In this document: positions 33,179 through 42,146 of the stretch, one piece after another
How the letters are laid out: each line of letters begins with the position of its first letter
Position numbering within the stretch: position 1 is the first letter of the stretch
From: Cystobacter fuscus
Lineage (GTDB): Bacteria; Myxococcota; Myxococcia; Myxococcales; Myxococcaceae
Assembly (NCBI RefSeq): GCF_002305875.1
Contig: NZ_CP022098.1
Coordinates: 2,666,001 to 2,730,000 of the forward strand
Length of the DNA stretch: 64,000 bases
Reading direction: 5' to 3'
Notes under the pieces: model-generated
What the model was told of the DNA's origin: nothing
Seen by the model: the letters and a program-made list of their open reading frames with translations, nothing else
The model's database searches: none
Translations under genes and position numbers: made by a program

Positions 33179-36100
33179 ATGCGATTGGATGGAACGACGG
33201 TGTCGGGGGGCGACGCCTCCCAGACGGGAATCGATGCGTTGGCGGGCGCGGTGTACACGCGGGTCCGGGAGGACCTGCTGGCGCGCGGCACGCCGCTGTC
33301 CACCTACCGCGTGCAGTTGCACAAGGGCTTCTCCTTCGAGGACGCGCGGCGGATCGTGCCCTACCTGGCCCGCCTGGGCGTGTCGGACATCTATTGTTCG
33401 CCCTACCTCAAGGCGAGCCCGGGCAGCACGCACGGCTATGACTGCGTGGACCACAAACAGCTCAACCCCGAGGTGGGCTCGCCCGTGCAGCACGAGGCCT
33501 TCTGCGACACGGTGCGCGAGCACGGGCTCGGGCAGGTGGTGGACGTGGTGCCCAACCACATGGGCATCGAGACCTTCAATCCCCTGTGGTTCGACGTGCT
33601 GGAGAACGGCCCCGCGTCCGTGTACGCGCGCTTCTTCGACGTCGACTGGCAGCCGGTGAAGGACGAGCTGGCGGGCAAGGTGCTCCTGCCGGTGCTGGGC
33701 GACCAATACGGGGTGGTGCTCGAGAAGGGTGAGCTGAAGCTGGGCTTCCGCGACGGGGCCTTCGTCATCCACTACTACGACCGGCTCTTCCCGGTGGCCC
33801 CCCGGCAGTACGCGCGCATCCTGGCGCGTGGCGTGGAGGCGTTGGAGGCCCGGCTGGGCCCGGTGGACACGCACCTCATCGAGCTGCACTCCATCCTCAC
33901 CGCCATCCGCCACCTGCCCGAGCGCACCGAGACGCGACAGGCGCAGATCCTCGAGCGCAACCGCGAGAAGGAGGTCATCAAGCGGCGCCTCGCCACCCTG
34001 GCGGCCGCCAGCCCCCAGGTGGCCGCGCACATTGCCGCCAACGTGGAGGCCATCAACGGCAAGCCCGGCGACCCGCGCTCCTTCGACGAGCTGGACGCCA
34101 TCCTCGAGGGCGGCAGCTACCGGCTGGCCCAGTGGCGCGTGGCGGGCGAGGAGATCAACTACCGCCGCTTCTTCGACATCAACGGCCTGGCGGCCATCCG
34201 GGTGGAGGATCCGCAGGTGTTCGCCGAGGCGCACCAGCTCATCTTCGAGTGGCTGCGCAAGGGGCAGGTGACGGGACTGCGCATCGATCACCCCGACGGG
34301 CTCTACGATCCCACCGCCTACTTCCTCTCGCTCCAGGAGCGCTACTTCCTGGAGCGGGCGCGGGCGCTCTTCGACACCGAGTACGCCGCGCGGGCGGATG
34401 AGTGGCCCGAGGTGGAGCGGCGGCTGCGCGAGCGCTGGCGGGCGGAGGCGGGGGCGCACGTGGACTCGCCGCTGCGCAAGGCGCTCTTCGTGGCGGTGGA
34501 GAAGATCCAGGGCGGGCGCGAGCGCATCCCCGAGTCCTGGGCGGTGCACGGCACCACGGGCTACCGCTTCGCCAACGCGGTGGGTGGCATCTTCGTGCAG
34601 CCCAACGCCGAGGGGGTGATGACGGACACCTATCACCGCTTCATCGGCGAGGCGCCCGACTTCGACGGGCTCGTCTACGAGAAGAAGCGCCTCATCATGC
34701 GCGACTTCATGTCCAGCGAGCTGAACGTGCTCGCCCACCGGCTCAACCGCATCTCGGAGATGAACCGGCGCACGCGCGACTTCACCCTCAACAGCCTGCG
34801 GCGCGCGCTCATGGAGTTCATCGCGCTCTTCCCCGTCTACCGCACCTACGTGGATGACGAGCGGCCGGAGCTGGACGCGCGCGACGTGCGCTACATCAAG
34901 GACACCCTGCGCCACGCCAAGGCGCGCAACGTCACGCTCAACGTCACCATCTTCGACTTCCTCGGCGACGTGCTCTTGCGGCGCTACCCCGAGCATCTGG
35001 GCGAGCACGAGCGCGCGGAGATGCTCGCCTTCGCCATGAAGGTGCAGCAGGTGACGGGTCCGGTGATGGCCAAGGGCCTGGAGGACACCGTCTTCTACGT
35101 CTACCAGCGCATGGTCGCGCTCAACGAGGTGGGTGGCGAGCCGGAGAACTTCGGCACCAGCGCCGCCATCTTCCACGAGCGCAACCAGGAGCGCGCGGCG
35201 CACTGGCCGGCGAGCATGCTCACCACCAGCACGCACGACACCAAGCGCAGCGAGGACGTGCGCGCGCGCCTCAACGTGCTCTCCGAGCTGCCCGAGGAGT
35301 GGCGCCAGCGCGTGGAGCGCTGGTCCTCGCTCACGCGCACCCACCGCTCGGAGATGCCCGAGGGGCCCGCCCCGTCCCTCAATGACGAGTACCTCTTCTA
35401 CCAGACGGTGGTGGGCGCCTGGCCCATGGGCGGCTCGCTCTCCGGCAAGGCCCTGGAGGAGTTCCGCGGCCGCGTCCGCGACTACATGCTCAAGGCCATC
35501 AAGGAGGCCAAGGTCCGTACCTCGTGGACCAACCCGGACAAGGACTACGAGGAGGGCGTGTCGCGCTACGTGGAGGACTGTCTGGACGAGGAGAAGGGGC
35601 GTGCCTTCCTCGCGGACCTGCTCGCCTTCAAGCGCCGCATCGAGCGGCCCGGCCAGCACAACGCGCTCGGACAGCTCCTCATGAAGCTCATGTCGCCCGG
35701 CGTGGTGGACACCTACCAGGGTTGCGAGCTGTGGGATCTGTCGCTCGTGGATCCGGACAACCGCCGCCCGGTGGACTACACCGTGCGCGAGCGGATGCTG
35801 CGCTCGCTCGATCAGGAGACCGAGAAGGGCCGCGCCGAGCTGTGCACCCGCCTGACGGCGGACATGGAGGACGGCCGCATCAAGCTCCTCGTCCTCTCCG
35901 AGGGACTGCGCCTGCGCCAGCGTCAGGCGGAGCTCTTCCGCAAGGGGGGCTACCGGGCACTCTCGCTGACGGGCCCGCGCGCGGACGCGGCGGTGGCCTT
36001 CGCCCGCGAGCACGGGTCGTCGGTCGTCATCGCCGTCGCACCGCGTTACACCCTCTCCGCCCTGGAATCCGGGGGGTTGGTGGCGGCCTATGAAGAAACG

Positions 36101-36253
36101 TCCCTGGAACTCCCCGCCTCCTATGCGAGCATGACGTTCCGGGATGTGTTCACCGGGCAGCAGGTCCGACCGGGACGGCACGGAGAGGGGGCCGTGCTTC
36201 CGCTGTCACCTCTGCTGGTGGGCTTCCCGCTCGTTCTGCTCGAGAAGGAGTGA
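33179..36253 (+). CDS. treY: Malto-oligosyltrehalose synthase
   Basis: This GH13 enzyme turns the reducing-end alpha-1,4 bond of maltodextrins into an alpha,alpha-1,1 trehalose linkage. The first block STYRVQLHKGFSFEDA and SDIYCSPYLKASPGSTHGYD are typical of TreY. Catalytic regions are VVDVVPNHMG (residue ~121), LRIDHPDGLYDP (~368) and the late SPGVVDTYQGCELWDLSLVDPDNRR. At 1024 residues it is long for the family (usually 700-950). The ATG at 33179 lacks a strong ribosome site, so a start slightly downstream is possible. The glgX/treX gene begins 3 bp after the stop. treZ, the usual partner, is not in the window. Confidence 0.93.
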   Translation: MRLDGTTVSGGDASQTGIDALAGAVYTRVREDLLARGTPLSTYRVQLHKGFSFEDARRIVPYLARLGVSDIYCSPYLKASPGSTHGYDCVDHKQLNPEVGSPVQHEAFCDTVREHGLGQVVDVVPNHMGIETFNPLWFDVLENGPASVYARFFDVDWQPVKDELAGKVLLPVLGDQYGVVLEKGELKLGFRDGAFVIHYYDRLFPVAPRQYARILARGVEALEARLGPVDTHLIELHSILTAIRHLPERTETRQAQILERNREKEVIKRRLATLAAASPQVAAHIAANVEAINGKPGDPRSFDELDAILEGGSYRLAQWRVAGEEINYRRFFDINGLAAIRVEDPQVFAEAHQLIFEWLRKGQVTGLRIDHPDGLYDPTAYFLSLQERYFLERARALFDTEYAARADEWPEVERRLRERWRAEAGAHVDSPLRKALFVAVEKIQGGRERIPESWAVHGTTGYRFANAVGGIFVQPNAEGVMTDTYHRFIGEAPDFDGLVYEKKRLIMRDFMSSELNVLAHRLNRISEMNRRTRDFTLNSLRRALMEFIALFPVYRTYVDDERPELDARDVRYIKDTLRHAKARNVTLNVTIFDFLGDVLLRRYPEHLGEHERAEMLAFAMKVQQVTGPVMAKGLEDTVFYVYQRMVALNEVGGEPENFGTSAAIFHERNQERAAHWPASMLTTSTHDTKRSEDVRARLNVLSELPEEWRQRVERWSSLTRTHRSEMPEGPAPSLNDEYLFYQTVVGAWPMGGSLSGKALEEFRGRVRDYMLKAIKEAKVRTSWTNPDKDYEEGVSRYVEDCLDEEKGRAFLADLLAFKRRIERPGQHNALGQLLMKLMSPGVVDTYQGCELWDLSLVDPDNRRPVDYTVRERMLRSLDQETEKGRAELCTRLTADMEDGRIKLLVLSEGLRLRQRQAELFRKGGYRALSLTGPRADAAVAFAREHGSSVVIAVAPRYTLSALESGGLVAAYEETSLELPASYASMTFRDVFTGQQVRPGRHGEGAVLPLSPLLVGFPLVLLEKE

Positions 36254-36256
36254 TGG

Positions 36257-38395
36257 ATGAAGTGGTCGGAAGTGCTGCCGGGCAAGCCCTACCCCCTGGG
36301 CGCGACGTATCAGGGCAACGGAGTCAACTTCGCTGTCTTCAGCGAGCATGCCCGCAAGATGGAGGTCTGCCTCTTCGACTCGCGCGACCCGTCGCGCGAG
36401 CTGGGCCGCTACTCCCTCCCGGAGCACAACCAGCACGTCTGGCATGGCTTCATCCCCGAGCTGCAGACGGGCACGCTCTACGGACTGCGTGCCCACGGGC
36501 CCTACGAGCCCCGGCGCGGCCTGCGCTTCAACCCGCATAAGCTGCTGGTGGACCCCTACGCCCGCGCCCTGCACGGGCAGGTGGACTTCTCCGCCCCGGT
36601 CTACTCCTACCTGCAGGGGGATCCGGAGCAGGACCTCGGCTTCGACATCCGCGACAGCGCCACGGGAATGCCCAAGGCGGTGGTGCTCACGGATGACTTC
36701 GACTGGGAGGGGGACCGTCCCCCCGCGGTGCCCTGGCACCGCACCCTGCTCTACGAGGCCCACGTCAAGGGACTCACCCGGCTGCACCCCTCCGTCCCCG
36801 AGCACCAGCGCGGCACCTACGCGGGGCTCGCCCACCCGGCGGTGATCGATCACCTGCTGCAACTGGGTGTCACCGCGGTGGAGCTGCTGCCCGTGCAGGC
36901 CCACGTGGACGAGCCCTTCCTCGTCAACAAGGGCTTCACCAACTACTGGGGCTACAGCACCCTGAACTACTTCGCCCCGGACGCGCGCTTCAGCGGCTCG
37001 GGCTCGCGCGGCGGCCAGGTGGCCGAGTTCAAGTCCATGGTGAAGGCGCTCCACCGCGCCGGCATCGAGGTCATCCTCGACGTCGTCTACAACCACACCG
37101 GCGAGGGCAACCACCTGGGGCCCACCCTGTCCTTCAAGGGCCTGGACAACTCCGCCTACTACCGGCTGAACGACAAGGAGCCGCGCTACTACCAGGACTT
37201 CACCGGCACGGGGAACTCGTGGAACGCCACGCACCCCTACGCGCTCAAGCTCATCATGGACAGCCTGCGCTACTGGGTGCAGGTGATGCACGTGGACGGC
37301 TTCCGCTTCGACCTGGCCACCACGCTGGGGCGGGACCGGACGGGCTATGACACCCGCGCCGCCTTCTTCCAGATGGTGCACCAGGATCCGGTGCTCAGCC
37401 GGGTGAAGCTCATCGCCGAGCCCTGGGACGTGGGGGACTTCGGCTACCAGGTGGGCAACTTCCCCGTCATCTGGAGCGAGTGGAACGGCAAGTACCGCGA
37501 CACCATCCGCCGCTACTGGCGGGGGGACGAGCGGCAGGCGGCGGAGATCGGCTGCCGGCTCACGGGCTCCTCGGATCTGTTCGCGCTGGGCGGACGCAAG
37601 CCCACCGCGAGCATCAACTTCATCACCGCCCACGACGGCTTCACCCTGCACGACCTCGTCACCTACGAGCAGAAGCACAACGAGGCCAACCTCGAGGACA
37701 ACCGGGACGGGGGCAACGACAACCACGCGTGGAACTGCGGCGTGGAGGGCGAGACGCGCGACCTGGCCGTCAACGCGCTGCGCGAGCAGCAGAAGCGCAA
37801 CTTCCTCGCCACGCTCTTCCTGTCCCAGGGCGTGCCCATGCTGGTGGCCGGCGACGAGATGGGCCGCACCCAGCGGGGCAACAACAACGCCTACTGTCAG
37901 GACAACCCCCTGTCGTGGGTGGAGTGGCGGCTCACCGAGCCCCAGCGCAAGCTGCTGGACTTCACCCGGCGCATGAGCCGCCTGCGCCGCGAGCAGCCCG
38001 TGCTCTCCAAGCGCCGCTTCTTCCGGGGCGCCACGCTCTTCGACAGCGAGCTCAAGGACCTGGCGTGGTTCCGTCCGGACGGCCAGGAGATGAAGAAGGA
38101 GGACTGGGAGAAGCCCTTCGCGCGCTCGTTGTGCTTCCTGCTGGGCGGGGATGCCATCGCCACCCCGGATGACGCGGGCCAGCGCATCGTCGGGGACACC
38201 ATCCTGGTGCTGATGAACGCCCACCACGAGCCCATCACCTTCCACCTGCCCGCCATCGAGTGGGGCGCGGACTGGGAAGAGGTGGTGGACACGAGTCAGT
38301 CGCGCGTCTCGCTCCACCCCCACACCCCCGCGGGGGGAACCCTGGTGGTCGCGGGCCGCTCGCTGCGGGTCCTGCGCCGTCCCGCCGTCGATTAG
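36257..38395 (+). CDS. glgX: Glycogen debranching enzyme GlgX/TreX (isoamylase type)
   Basis: The 712-residue enzyme has an N-terminal CBM48-like module (PLGATYQGNGVNFAVFSEHA) and a GH13 barrel. VILDVVYNHTGEGN is region I, DGFRFDLATTLGRD holds the nucleophile, LIAEPWDVG the acid/base Glu and FITAHDGFTLHDLV the third carboxylate. It removes alpha-1,6 branches from glycogen or phosphorylase limit dextrin, yielding linear maltodextrins for TreY. It begins 3 bp after treY, so the two are co-transcribed and translationally linked. The archaeal/actinobacterial name treX would apply equally. A hairpin downstream may terminate the operon. Confidence 0.93.
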   Translation: MKWSEVLPGKPYPLGATYQGNGVNFAVFSEHARKMEVCLFDSRDPSRELGRYSLPEHNQHVWHGFIPELQTGTLYGLRAHGPYEPRRGLRFNPHKLLVDPYARALHGQVDFSAPVYSYLQGDPEQDLGFDIRDSATGMPKAVVLTDDFDWEGDRPPAVPWHRTLLYEAHVKGLTRLHPSVPEHQRGTYAGLAHPAVIDHLLQLGVTAVELLPVQAHVDEPFLVNKGFTNYWGYSTLNYFAPDARFSGSGSRGGQVAEFKSMVKALHRAGIEVILDVVYNHTGEGNHLGPTLSFKGLDNSAYYRLNDKEPRYYQDFTGTGNSWNATHPYALKLIMDSLRYWVQVMHVDGFRFDLATTLGRDRTGYDTRAAFFQMVHQDPVLSRVKLIAEPWDVGDFGYQVGNFPVIWSEWNGKYRDTIRRYWRGDERQAAEIGCRLTGSSDLFALGGRKPTASINFITAHDGFTLHDLVTYEQKHNEANLEDNRDGGNDNHAWNCGVEGETRDLAVNALREQQKRNFLATLFLSQGVPMLVAGDEMGRTQRGNNNAYCQDNPLSWVEWRLTEPQRKLLDFTRRMSRLRREQPVLSKRRFFRGATLFDSELKDLAWFRPDGQEMKKEDWEKPFARSLCFLLGGDAIATPDDAGQRIVGDTILVLMNAHHEPITFHLPAIEWGADWEEVVDTSQSRVSLHPHTPAGGTLVVAGRSLRVLRRPAVD

Positions 38396-38439
38396 ACGGG
38401 CTACTTCCCGCGGGACGCGTGGCAAGGGGGTCGACGGAG

Positions 38440-38465
38440 CCCCTCCCCCTGATGATAGGGAGGGG
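38440..38465. terminator. Hairpin between glgX and terC genes
   Basis: CCCCTCCC-CCTGATGATA-GGGAGGGG is a perfect 8-bp stem with a 10-nt loop, 45 bp after the glgX stop. It lacks a U-tract; it may end the treY-glgX transcript or act in the terC leader. I see no yybP-ykoY manganese riboswitch consensus. Confidence 0.5.
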
Positions 38466-38497
38466 TCCATCCCTGGTGGGATCCAGGAAGGAACCGC

Positions 38498-39475
38498 TTG
38501 AATACGAACGTCGCGCTCTGGGTGGGCTTCAACCTCTTCGTGCTGGCCATGCTCGCCCTGGACCTGGGCGTCTTCCATCGCAAGGAGCACGTGGTCTCGC
38601 CCAAGGAGGCGGGTCTGTGGACGGTGGTGTGGATCGTCCTGAGCCTGGGCTTCTGCGGGATTCTGGGGCTCACCGGCTATTGGAACCACGAGCAGTCGCT
38701 GCAGTGGGTGACGGCCTACGTGGTCGAGTACGCGCTGTCGGTCGACAACCTCTTCGTCTTCCTCATGGTGTTCGCCTTCTTCCAGGTGCCGCTCGTGGTG
38801 CAGCACCGGGTGCTCTTCTGGGGCATCCTCGGGGCGTTCGTCATGCGCGCGGCCCTCATCCTGACGGGCACTGCGCTCGTGCAGCGCTTCCACTGGCTGC
38901 TCTACATCTTCGGCGCCTTCCTCATCTTCACGGCGGTGAAGATGGCCTTCTCCAAGGACGAGGACGCCGCGGAGCCGGAGCAGTCCCTGGTGATGCGCCT
39001 CGGCCGGCGCTTCCTGCCCGTGGCGCGCCAGAATGACGGCAACCGCTTCTTCACCATGGAGGACGGCCGGCGCAAGGTGACGCCCCTGTTCCTCGTGCTG
39101 CTGGTGGTGGAGACGACGGACCTGCTCTTCGCCCTGGACTCCATCCCCGCGGTGCTCGGCATCAGCCAGGACGCCTTCATCGTCTACACGTCCAACGTGT
39201 GCGCCATCCTCGGCCTGCGCTCGCTGTTCTTCGTGGTGGCCAGCCTCATGGACAAGTTCCACCTGCTCAAGGTGGGTCTGGGCATCATCCTCGGCTTCGT
39301 GGGCACGAAGATGGTCATCACCATCGTCGACATCCACATCTCCATCGGGCTGTCGCTGGGTGTGATTGGCGGGGTACTGCTGGGTTCCATCCTGGCCTCG
39401 CTCATCTGGCCCAAGGCCGCGGAGACCAGCGGTGTGCCGCACCCGTCCGCCGAGCCGGAGCGCGAGGACGCCTAG
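38498..39475 (+). CDS. TerC/Alx-family integral membrane protein (manganese exporter type)
   Basis: A TTG start follows an excellent AGGAAGGAA site, giving 325 residues. About nine transmembrane helices are visible. The family signatures are EYALSVDNLFVFLMVF and VETTDLLFALDSIPAVLGI, both with membrane-embedded acidic residues, plus a cytoplasmic loop (residues ~150-195). Family members (Alx, MeeF/MeeY-type) export Mn2+ and may metallate secreted enzymes; TerC is linked to tellurite resistance. It appears monocistronic. A manganese role is inferred from the family. Confidence 0.92.
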   Translation: MNTNVALWVGFNLFVLAMLALDLGVFHRKEHVVSPKEAGLWTVVWIVLSLGFCGILGLTGYWNHEQSLQWVTAYVVEYALSVDNLFVFLMVFAFFQVPLVVQHRVLFWGILGAFVMRAALILTGTALVQRFHWLLYIFGAFLIFTAVKMAFSKDEDAAEPEQSLVMRLGRRFLPVARQNDGNRFFTMEDGRRKVTPLFLVLLVVETTDLLFALDSIPAVLGISQDAFIVYTSNVCAILGLRSLFFVVASLMDKFHLLKVGLGIILGFVGTKMVITIVDIHISIGLSLGVIGGVLLGSILASLIWPKAAETSGVPHPSAEPEREDA

Positions 39476-39583
39476 CTCGAGGGGTGGGCCGGTCGGGTAC
39501 CAGGGCCCTGGAGGGTATCTCCCCGGGCGCCTCCCCGCGTGTTTGTCTTGCGTCCGGGGGGCCGGCGAGCCAATGGTGGGGCC

Positions 39584-39967
39584 ATGTCCTCCGTCACCAC
39601 CGAAGGCATTCGCGTCTCCGTCAAGCCCTCCTACTGGCCGGAGCGCAGCTCCCCGGACGCCCACCAGTACGCCTTCATGTACACGGTGGAAATCACCAAC
39701 ACCGGCCAGGAGCCGGCCCAGCTGCGCAGCCGCCACTGGGTCATCACCGATGCCAGCGGCAAGGTGGAGGAGGTGCGGGGCGAGGGTGTCGTGGGCAAGC
39801 AGCCCCGGCTCGAGCCCGGCGAGCGCTTCGAGTACACGAGCTGGGCTCAGCTGCGCACGCCCTTCGGCTCCATGCGGGGCTCCTACACCCTGGTGCGTCC
39901 CGACGGCCGCCAGTTCGAGGCCCGCATCGGTGAGTTCGCCCTCACCCAGCCCCACTCGCTGCACTGA
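39584..39967 (+). CDS. apaG: ApaG domain protein
   Basis: The 127-residue immunoglobulin-like protein matches ApaG along its whole length: GIRVSVKPSYWPERSSPDAH, FMYTVEITNTG, LRSRHWVITDASG, GEGVVGKQPRLEPGE and GSMRGSYTLV. ApaG is named for its link to the diadenosine-tetraphosphate gene apaH in enterobacteria and resembles the F-box-associated domain of eukaryotes; its function is unclear. hemH follows 9 bp downstream, so they may share a transcript. Confidence 0.95.
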   Translation: MSSVTTEGIRVSVKPSYWPERSSPDAHQYAFMYTVEITNTGQEPAQLRSRHWVITDASGKVEEVRGEGVVGKQPRLEPGERFEYTSWAQLRTPFGSMRGSYTLVRPDGRQFEARIGEFALTQPHSLH

Positions 39968-39976
39968 GCCCGCGCC

Positions 39977-41053
39977 ATGCCACTCAAGGGTCTCCTCCTG
40001 GTCAACCTGGGCACGCCGGACGCCCCCGAGACGGGCGCCGTGCGCCGCTACCTGCGCGAGTTCCTCAGCGACCCCCGTGTGCTGGACATCCACCCCGTGG
40101 GCCGCTCGCTGCTGCTCAACTTCATCATCCTGCCCTTCCGCTCGCCCAGGAGCGCGCACGCCTACCGCACCGTGTGGATGGAGCAGGGCTCGCCCCTCCT
40201 GGTGCACTCGCGGGCCCTCGCGGCCGCCGTGGCCGGGCGGCTCGCCGACGAGTACGCCGTGGAGCTGGCCATGCGCTATGGCAACCCGTCCCTGCCGGAC
40301 GCGGTGGCGCGCCTGCGCGCGCGGGGCGTGACGGACTTCACCGTGATGCCGCTCTACCCCCAGGAGGCCCCGTCCTCCTCGGGCTCCACGCTGGCGCGCA
40401 CCTATGAGGTGCTCGGCCAGTCCTGGGACGTGCCCAACGTGCGCGCCGTGCCCGCCTTCCACAGTCACCCGGCCTTCCTGGACGCCTTCGCCGAGGTGGC
40501 CCGCCCCGTCATCTCCAATGCCCGGGCCGAGTACGTCCTCTTCAGCTTCCACGGGGTGCCCGAGCGGCACGTGCGCAAGAGCGATCCCTCCGGCAAGCAC
40601 TGCCTCGAATCGGCCGGGTGCTGCGACGCCCTCACGGACGCCAACCGCCACTGTTACCGCGCCCAGTGCTACTCCACGGCGCGAGGGCTCGCCGCGCGCC
40701 TGGGGCTACCCGCCGACGGCTGGAGCGTGTCCTTCCAGTCCCGCCTGGGCCGCACGCCTTGGGTGAGCCCGTACACGGATCTGGTGCTGCCGGAGCTGGC
40801 GGCGCGGGGCATCAAGCGGCTGGCGGTGATGTGCCCCGCCTTCGTCGCCGACTGTCTGGAGACGGTGGAGGAAGTGGGCGTGCGCGAGAAGGAGCGCTTC
40901 CTCGCCAGCGGTGGGGAGTCGCTCACGCTCGTGCCCTCGCTCAACGCCCACCCGGCCTGGGTGGATGCCGTGGTGAGGCTCGTGCGCGAGTCGGCGGCTA
41001 CTTCGTCGCCTGCCGTTGCAGCAGCTCCGCCGGTACCGGCTCCACCGGCTTGA
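39977..41053 (+). CDS. hemH: Ferrochelatase, cysteine-rich [2Fe-2S] type
   Basis: The 358-residue enzyme inserts iron into porphyrin in haem synthesis. LLLVNLGTPDAPETG, the catalytic His192 in LFSFHGVPERHV, and PYTDLVLPELAARGIK are ferrochelatase signatures. Cys209, Cys215, Cys216, Cys226 and Cys231 cluster in an internal segment (KHCLESAGCCDA then RHCYRAQC). A [2Fe-2S] cluster held by internal cysteines is described for ferrochelatases of some bacteria, including Myxococcus; this segment fits it. The Pro/Ala-rich C-terminus runs 56 bp into the convergent lipoprotein gene. Confidence 0.94.
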   Translation: MPLKGLLLVNLGTPDAPETGAVRRYLREFLSDPRVLDIHPVGRSLLLNFIILPFRSPRSAHAYRTVWMEQGSPLLVHSRALAAAVAGRLADEYAVELAMRYGNPSLPDAVARLRARGVTDFTVMPLYPQEAPSSSGSTLARTYEVLGQSWDVPNVRAVPAFHSHPAFLDAFAEVARPVISNARAEYVLFSFHGVPERHVRKSDPSGKHCLESAGCCDALTDANRHCYRAQCYSTARGLAARLGLPADGWSVSFQSRLGRTPWVSPYTDLVLPELAARGIKRLAVMCPAFVADCLETVEEVGVREKERFLASGGESLTLVPSLNAHPAWVDAVVRLVRESAATSSPAVAAAPPVPAPPA

Positions 41054-42038
41054 GGCTCAGCACACGCTCGCCCGCCGGCAGGCCGGGCAGGGTGAGCCCC
41101 TCGGTGCGCGTGGTCATCCGGGCCTCCCAGGAGCGCCACCGGCCCGCCTTCACGAGGAACTGCCCCCGGCCACTCACCCGCACCTCGGCGGACAGCTCCG
41201 GCAGGGTCTCGGGGGTCTTGGCGGCCGCGGCCTTGCCGCGCGCGTTCTTCTTCACGGACAGGGGCGCGTTCTCGTGCGCGTGGGAGTGCTCGCGCCGTTT
41301 GGCCTTGAGCGGGCCCTGCTGGCCGATGACGCTCTCGAACAGCTCGTATTCGAGCGTCGCCACCTGCTCGCCGTCCGCCAGGGGGGTGAGCGCGGTGAGC
41401 TTCACCTCGCTCTTGTGCTGGGTGTTCTTCTGCCGGAAGCCCGCGGGCAGATCGTTCATGTCCACCAGGTCCGTCGCCAGGACCCAGGCGGAGCCCGGGC
41501 CCACGGGGTCCATGGGCAGCTCCAGCACCATCACCGCCAGGTTGCGCATCGCCCCGGACAGTCCCTCCAGCACGAAGCCGCGCTCGCTCATCCGCCCCTG
41601 TTGTGTCTCTCCGGCCGGAGCCTCCGGGATGAGGGCGAAGGGCAGGGCTCCCTCGGTGGGCGTGCTCCCGCGCAGCAGGAAGAAGGTGGAAGTCCGGGCG
41701 GCGGTGGCGACGGAGCCCTCCTCGGGGGAAGCGGCGCGCTTGCGGCTCTTCTTGTTGGCGCGGCTCTTCTTCTTGCTCGCGGCCGGAGGCTTGGGCTCGG
41801 GGGCGGCGCCAGGGGTGGCGGACAGGGTGAGCTGGTAGGCGGTGGGCGCGTCGAGCTTCCAGCGCAGCAGCACCTTGGAGGGATCCACCGGCGCGGGCAC
41901 GGGAGCCTGGGCGGGCGGGGTCAGGGCGCCGGGCGCGCCGCGGGGACGGGTGCTGGGCTCGATCCGGCCCACGGACTCGTCCTTGCAGGCGGAGATCAGG
42001 CAGAAGGCGGCGAGCAGGCCAACGAGGCGCCGGTTCAC
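40998..42038 (-). CDS. Lipoprotein of unknown function
   Basis: The 346-residue product begins with a lipoprotein signal (MNRRLVGLLAAFCLISAC) with lipobox ISAC at about residue 18. A Pro/Ala-rich linker follows, and then a region starting VLLRWKLDAPTAYQLTL. A basic stretch at about 85-103 (KKKSRANKKSRKR) and a His/Lys-rich patch near 235 are odd for an envelope protein. The rest looks beta-rich. I recognise no domain. Its 3' end overlaps hemH by 56 bp on the other strand. Confidence 0.7.
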   Translation of the reverse strand: MNRRLVGLLAAFCLISACKDESVGRIEPSTRPRGAPGALTPPAQAPVPAPVDPSKVLLRWKLDAPTAYQLTLSATPGAAPEPKPPAASKKKSRANKKSRKRAASPEEGSVATAARTSTFFLLRGSTPTEGALPFALIPEAPAGETQQGRMSERGFVLEGLSGAMRNLAVMVLELPMDPVGPGSAWVLATDLVDMNDLPAGFRQKNTQHKSEVKLTALTPLADGEQVATLEYELFESVIGQQGPLKAKRREHSHAHENAPLSVKKNARGKAAAAKTPETLPELSAEVRVSGRGQFLVKAGRWRSWEARMTTRTEGLTLPGLPAGERVLSLKPVEPVPAELLQRQATK

Positions 42039-42146
42039 GGGGCTGGCTCCTGGGGGAGGGCGGCGAGAGGGGGCTCCGGGAGTGGAGCCCCGCGCACTCT
42101 ACGGCAGTGTGTCCGGAGCCTGAAATTGGCGGCCGGGGCAGGAATG

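Noticed and set aside
33155-36181. Minus-strand frame of about 1000 codons opposite treY
   Set aside because: treY is unambiguous by motif; the antisense frame has no domain and no ribosome site.
38396-38497. yybP-ykoY manganese riboswitch before terC
   Set aside because: The leader is about 100 bp and lacks the conserved internal-loop consensus; only a simple hairpin is present.
36206-40651. Long minus-strand open frame opposite glgX, terC, apaG and hemH
   Set aside because: It spans four well-supported plus-strand genes and has the same low-complexity composition as other shadow frames.
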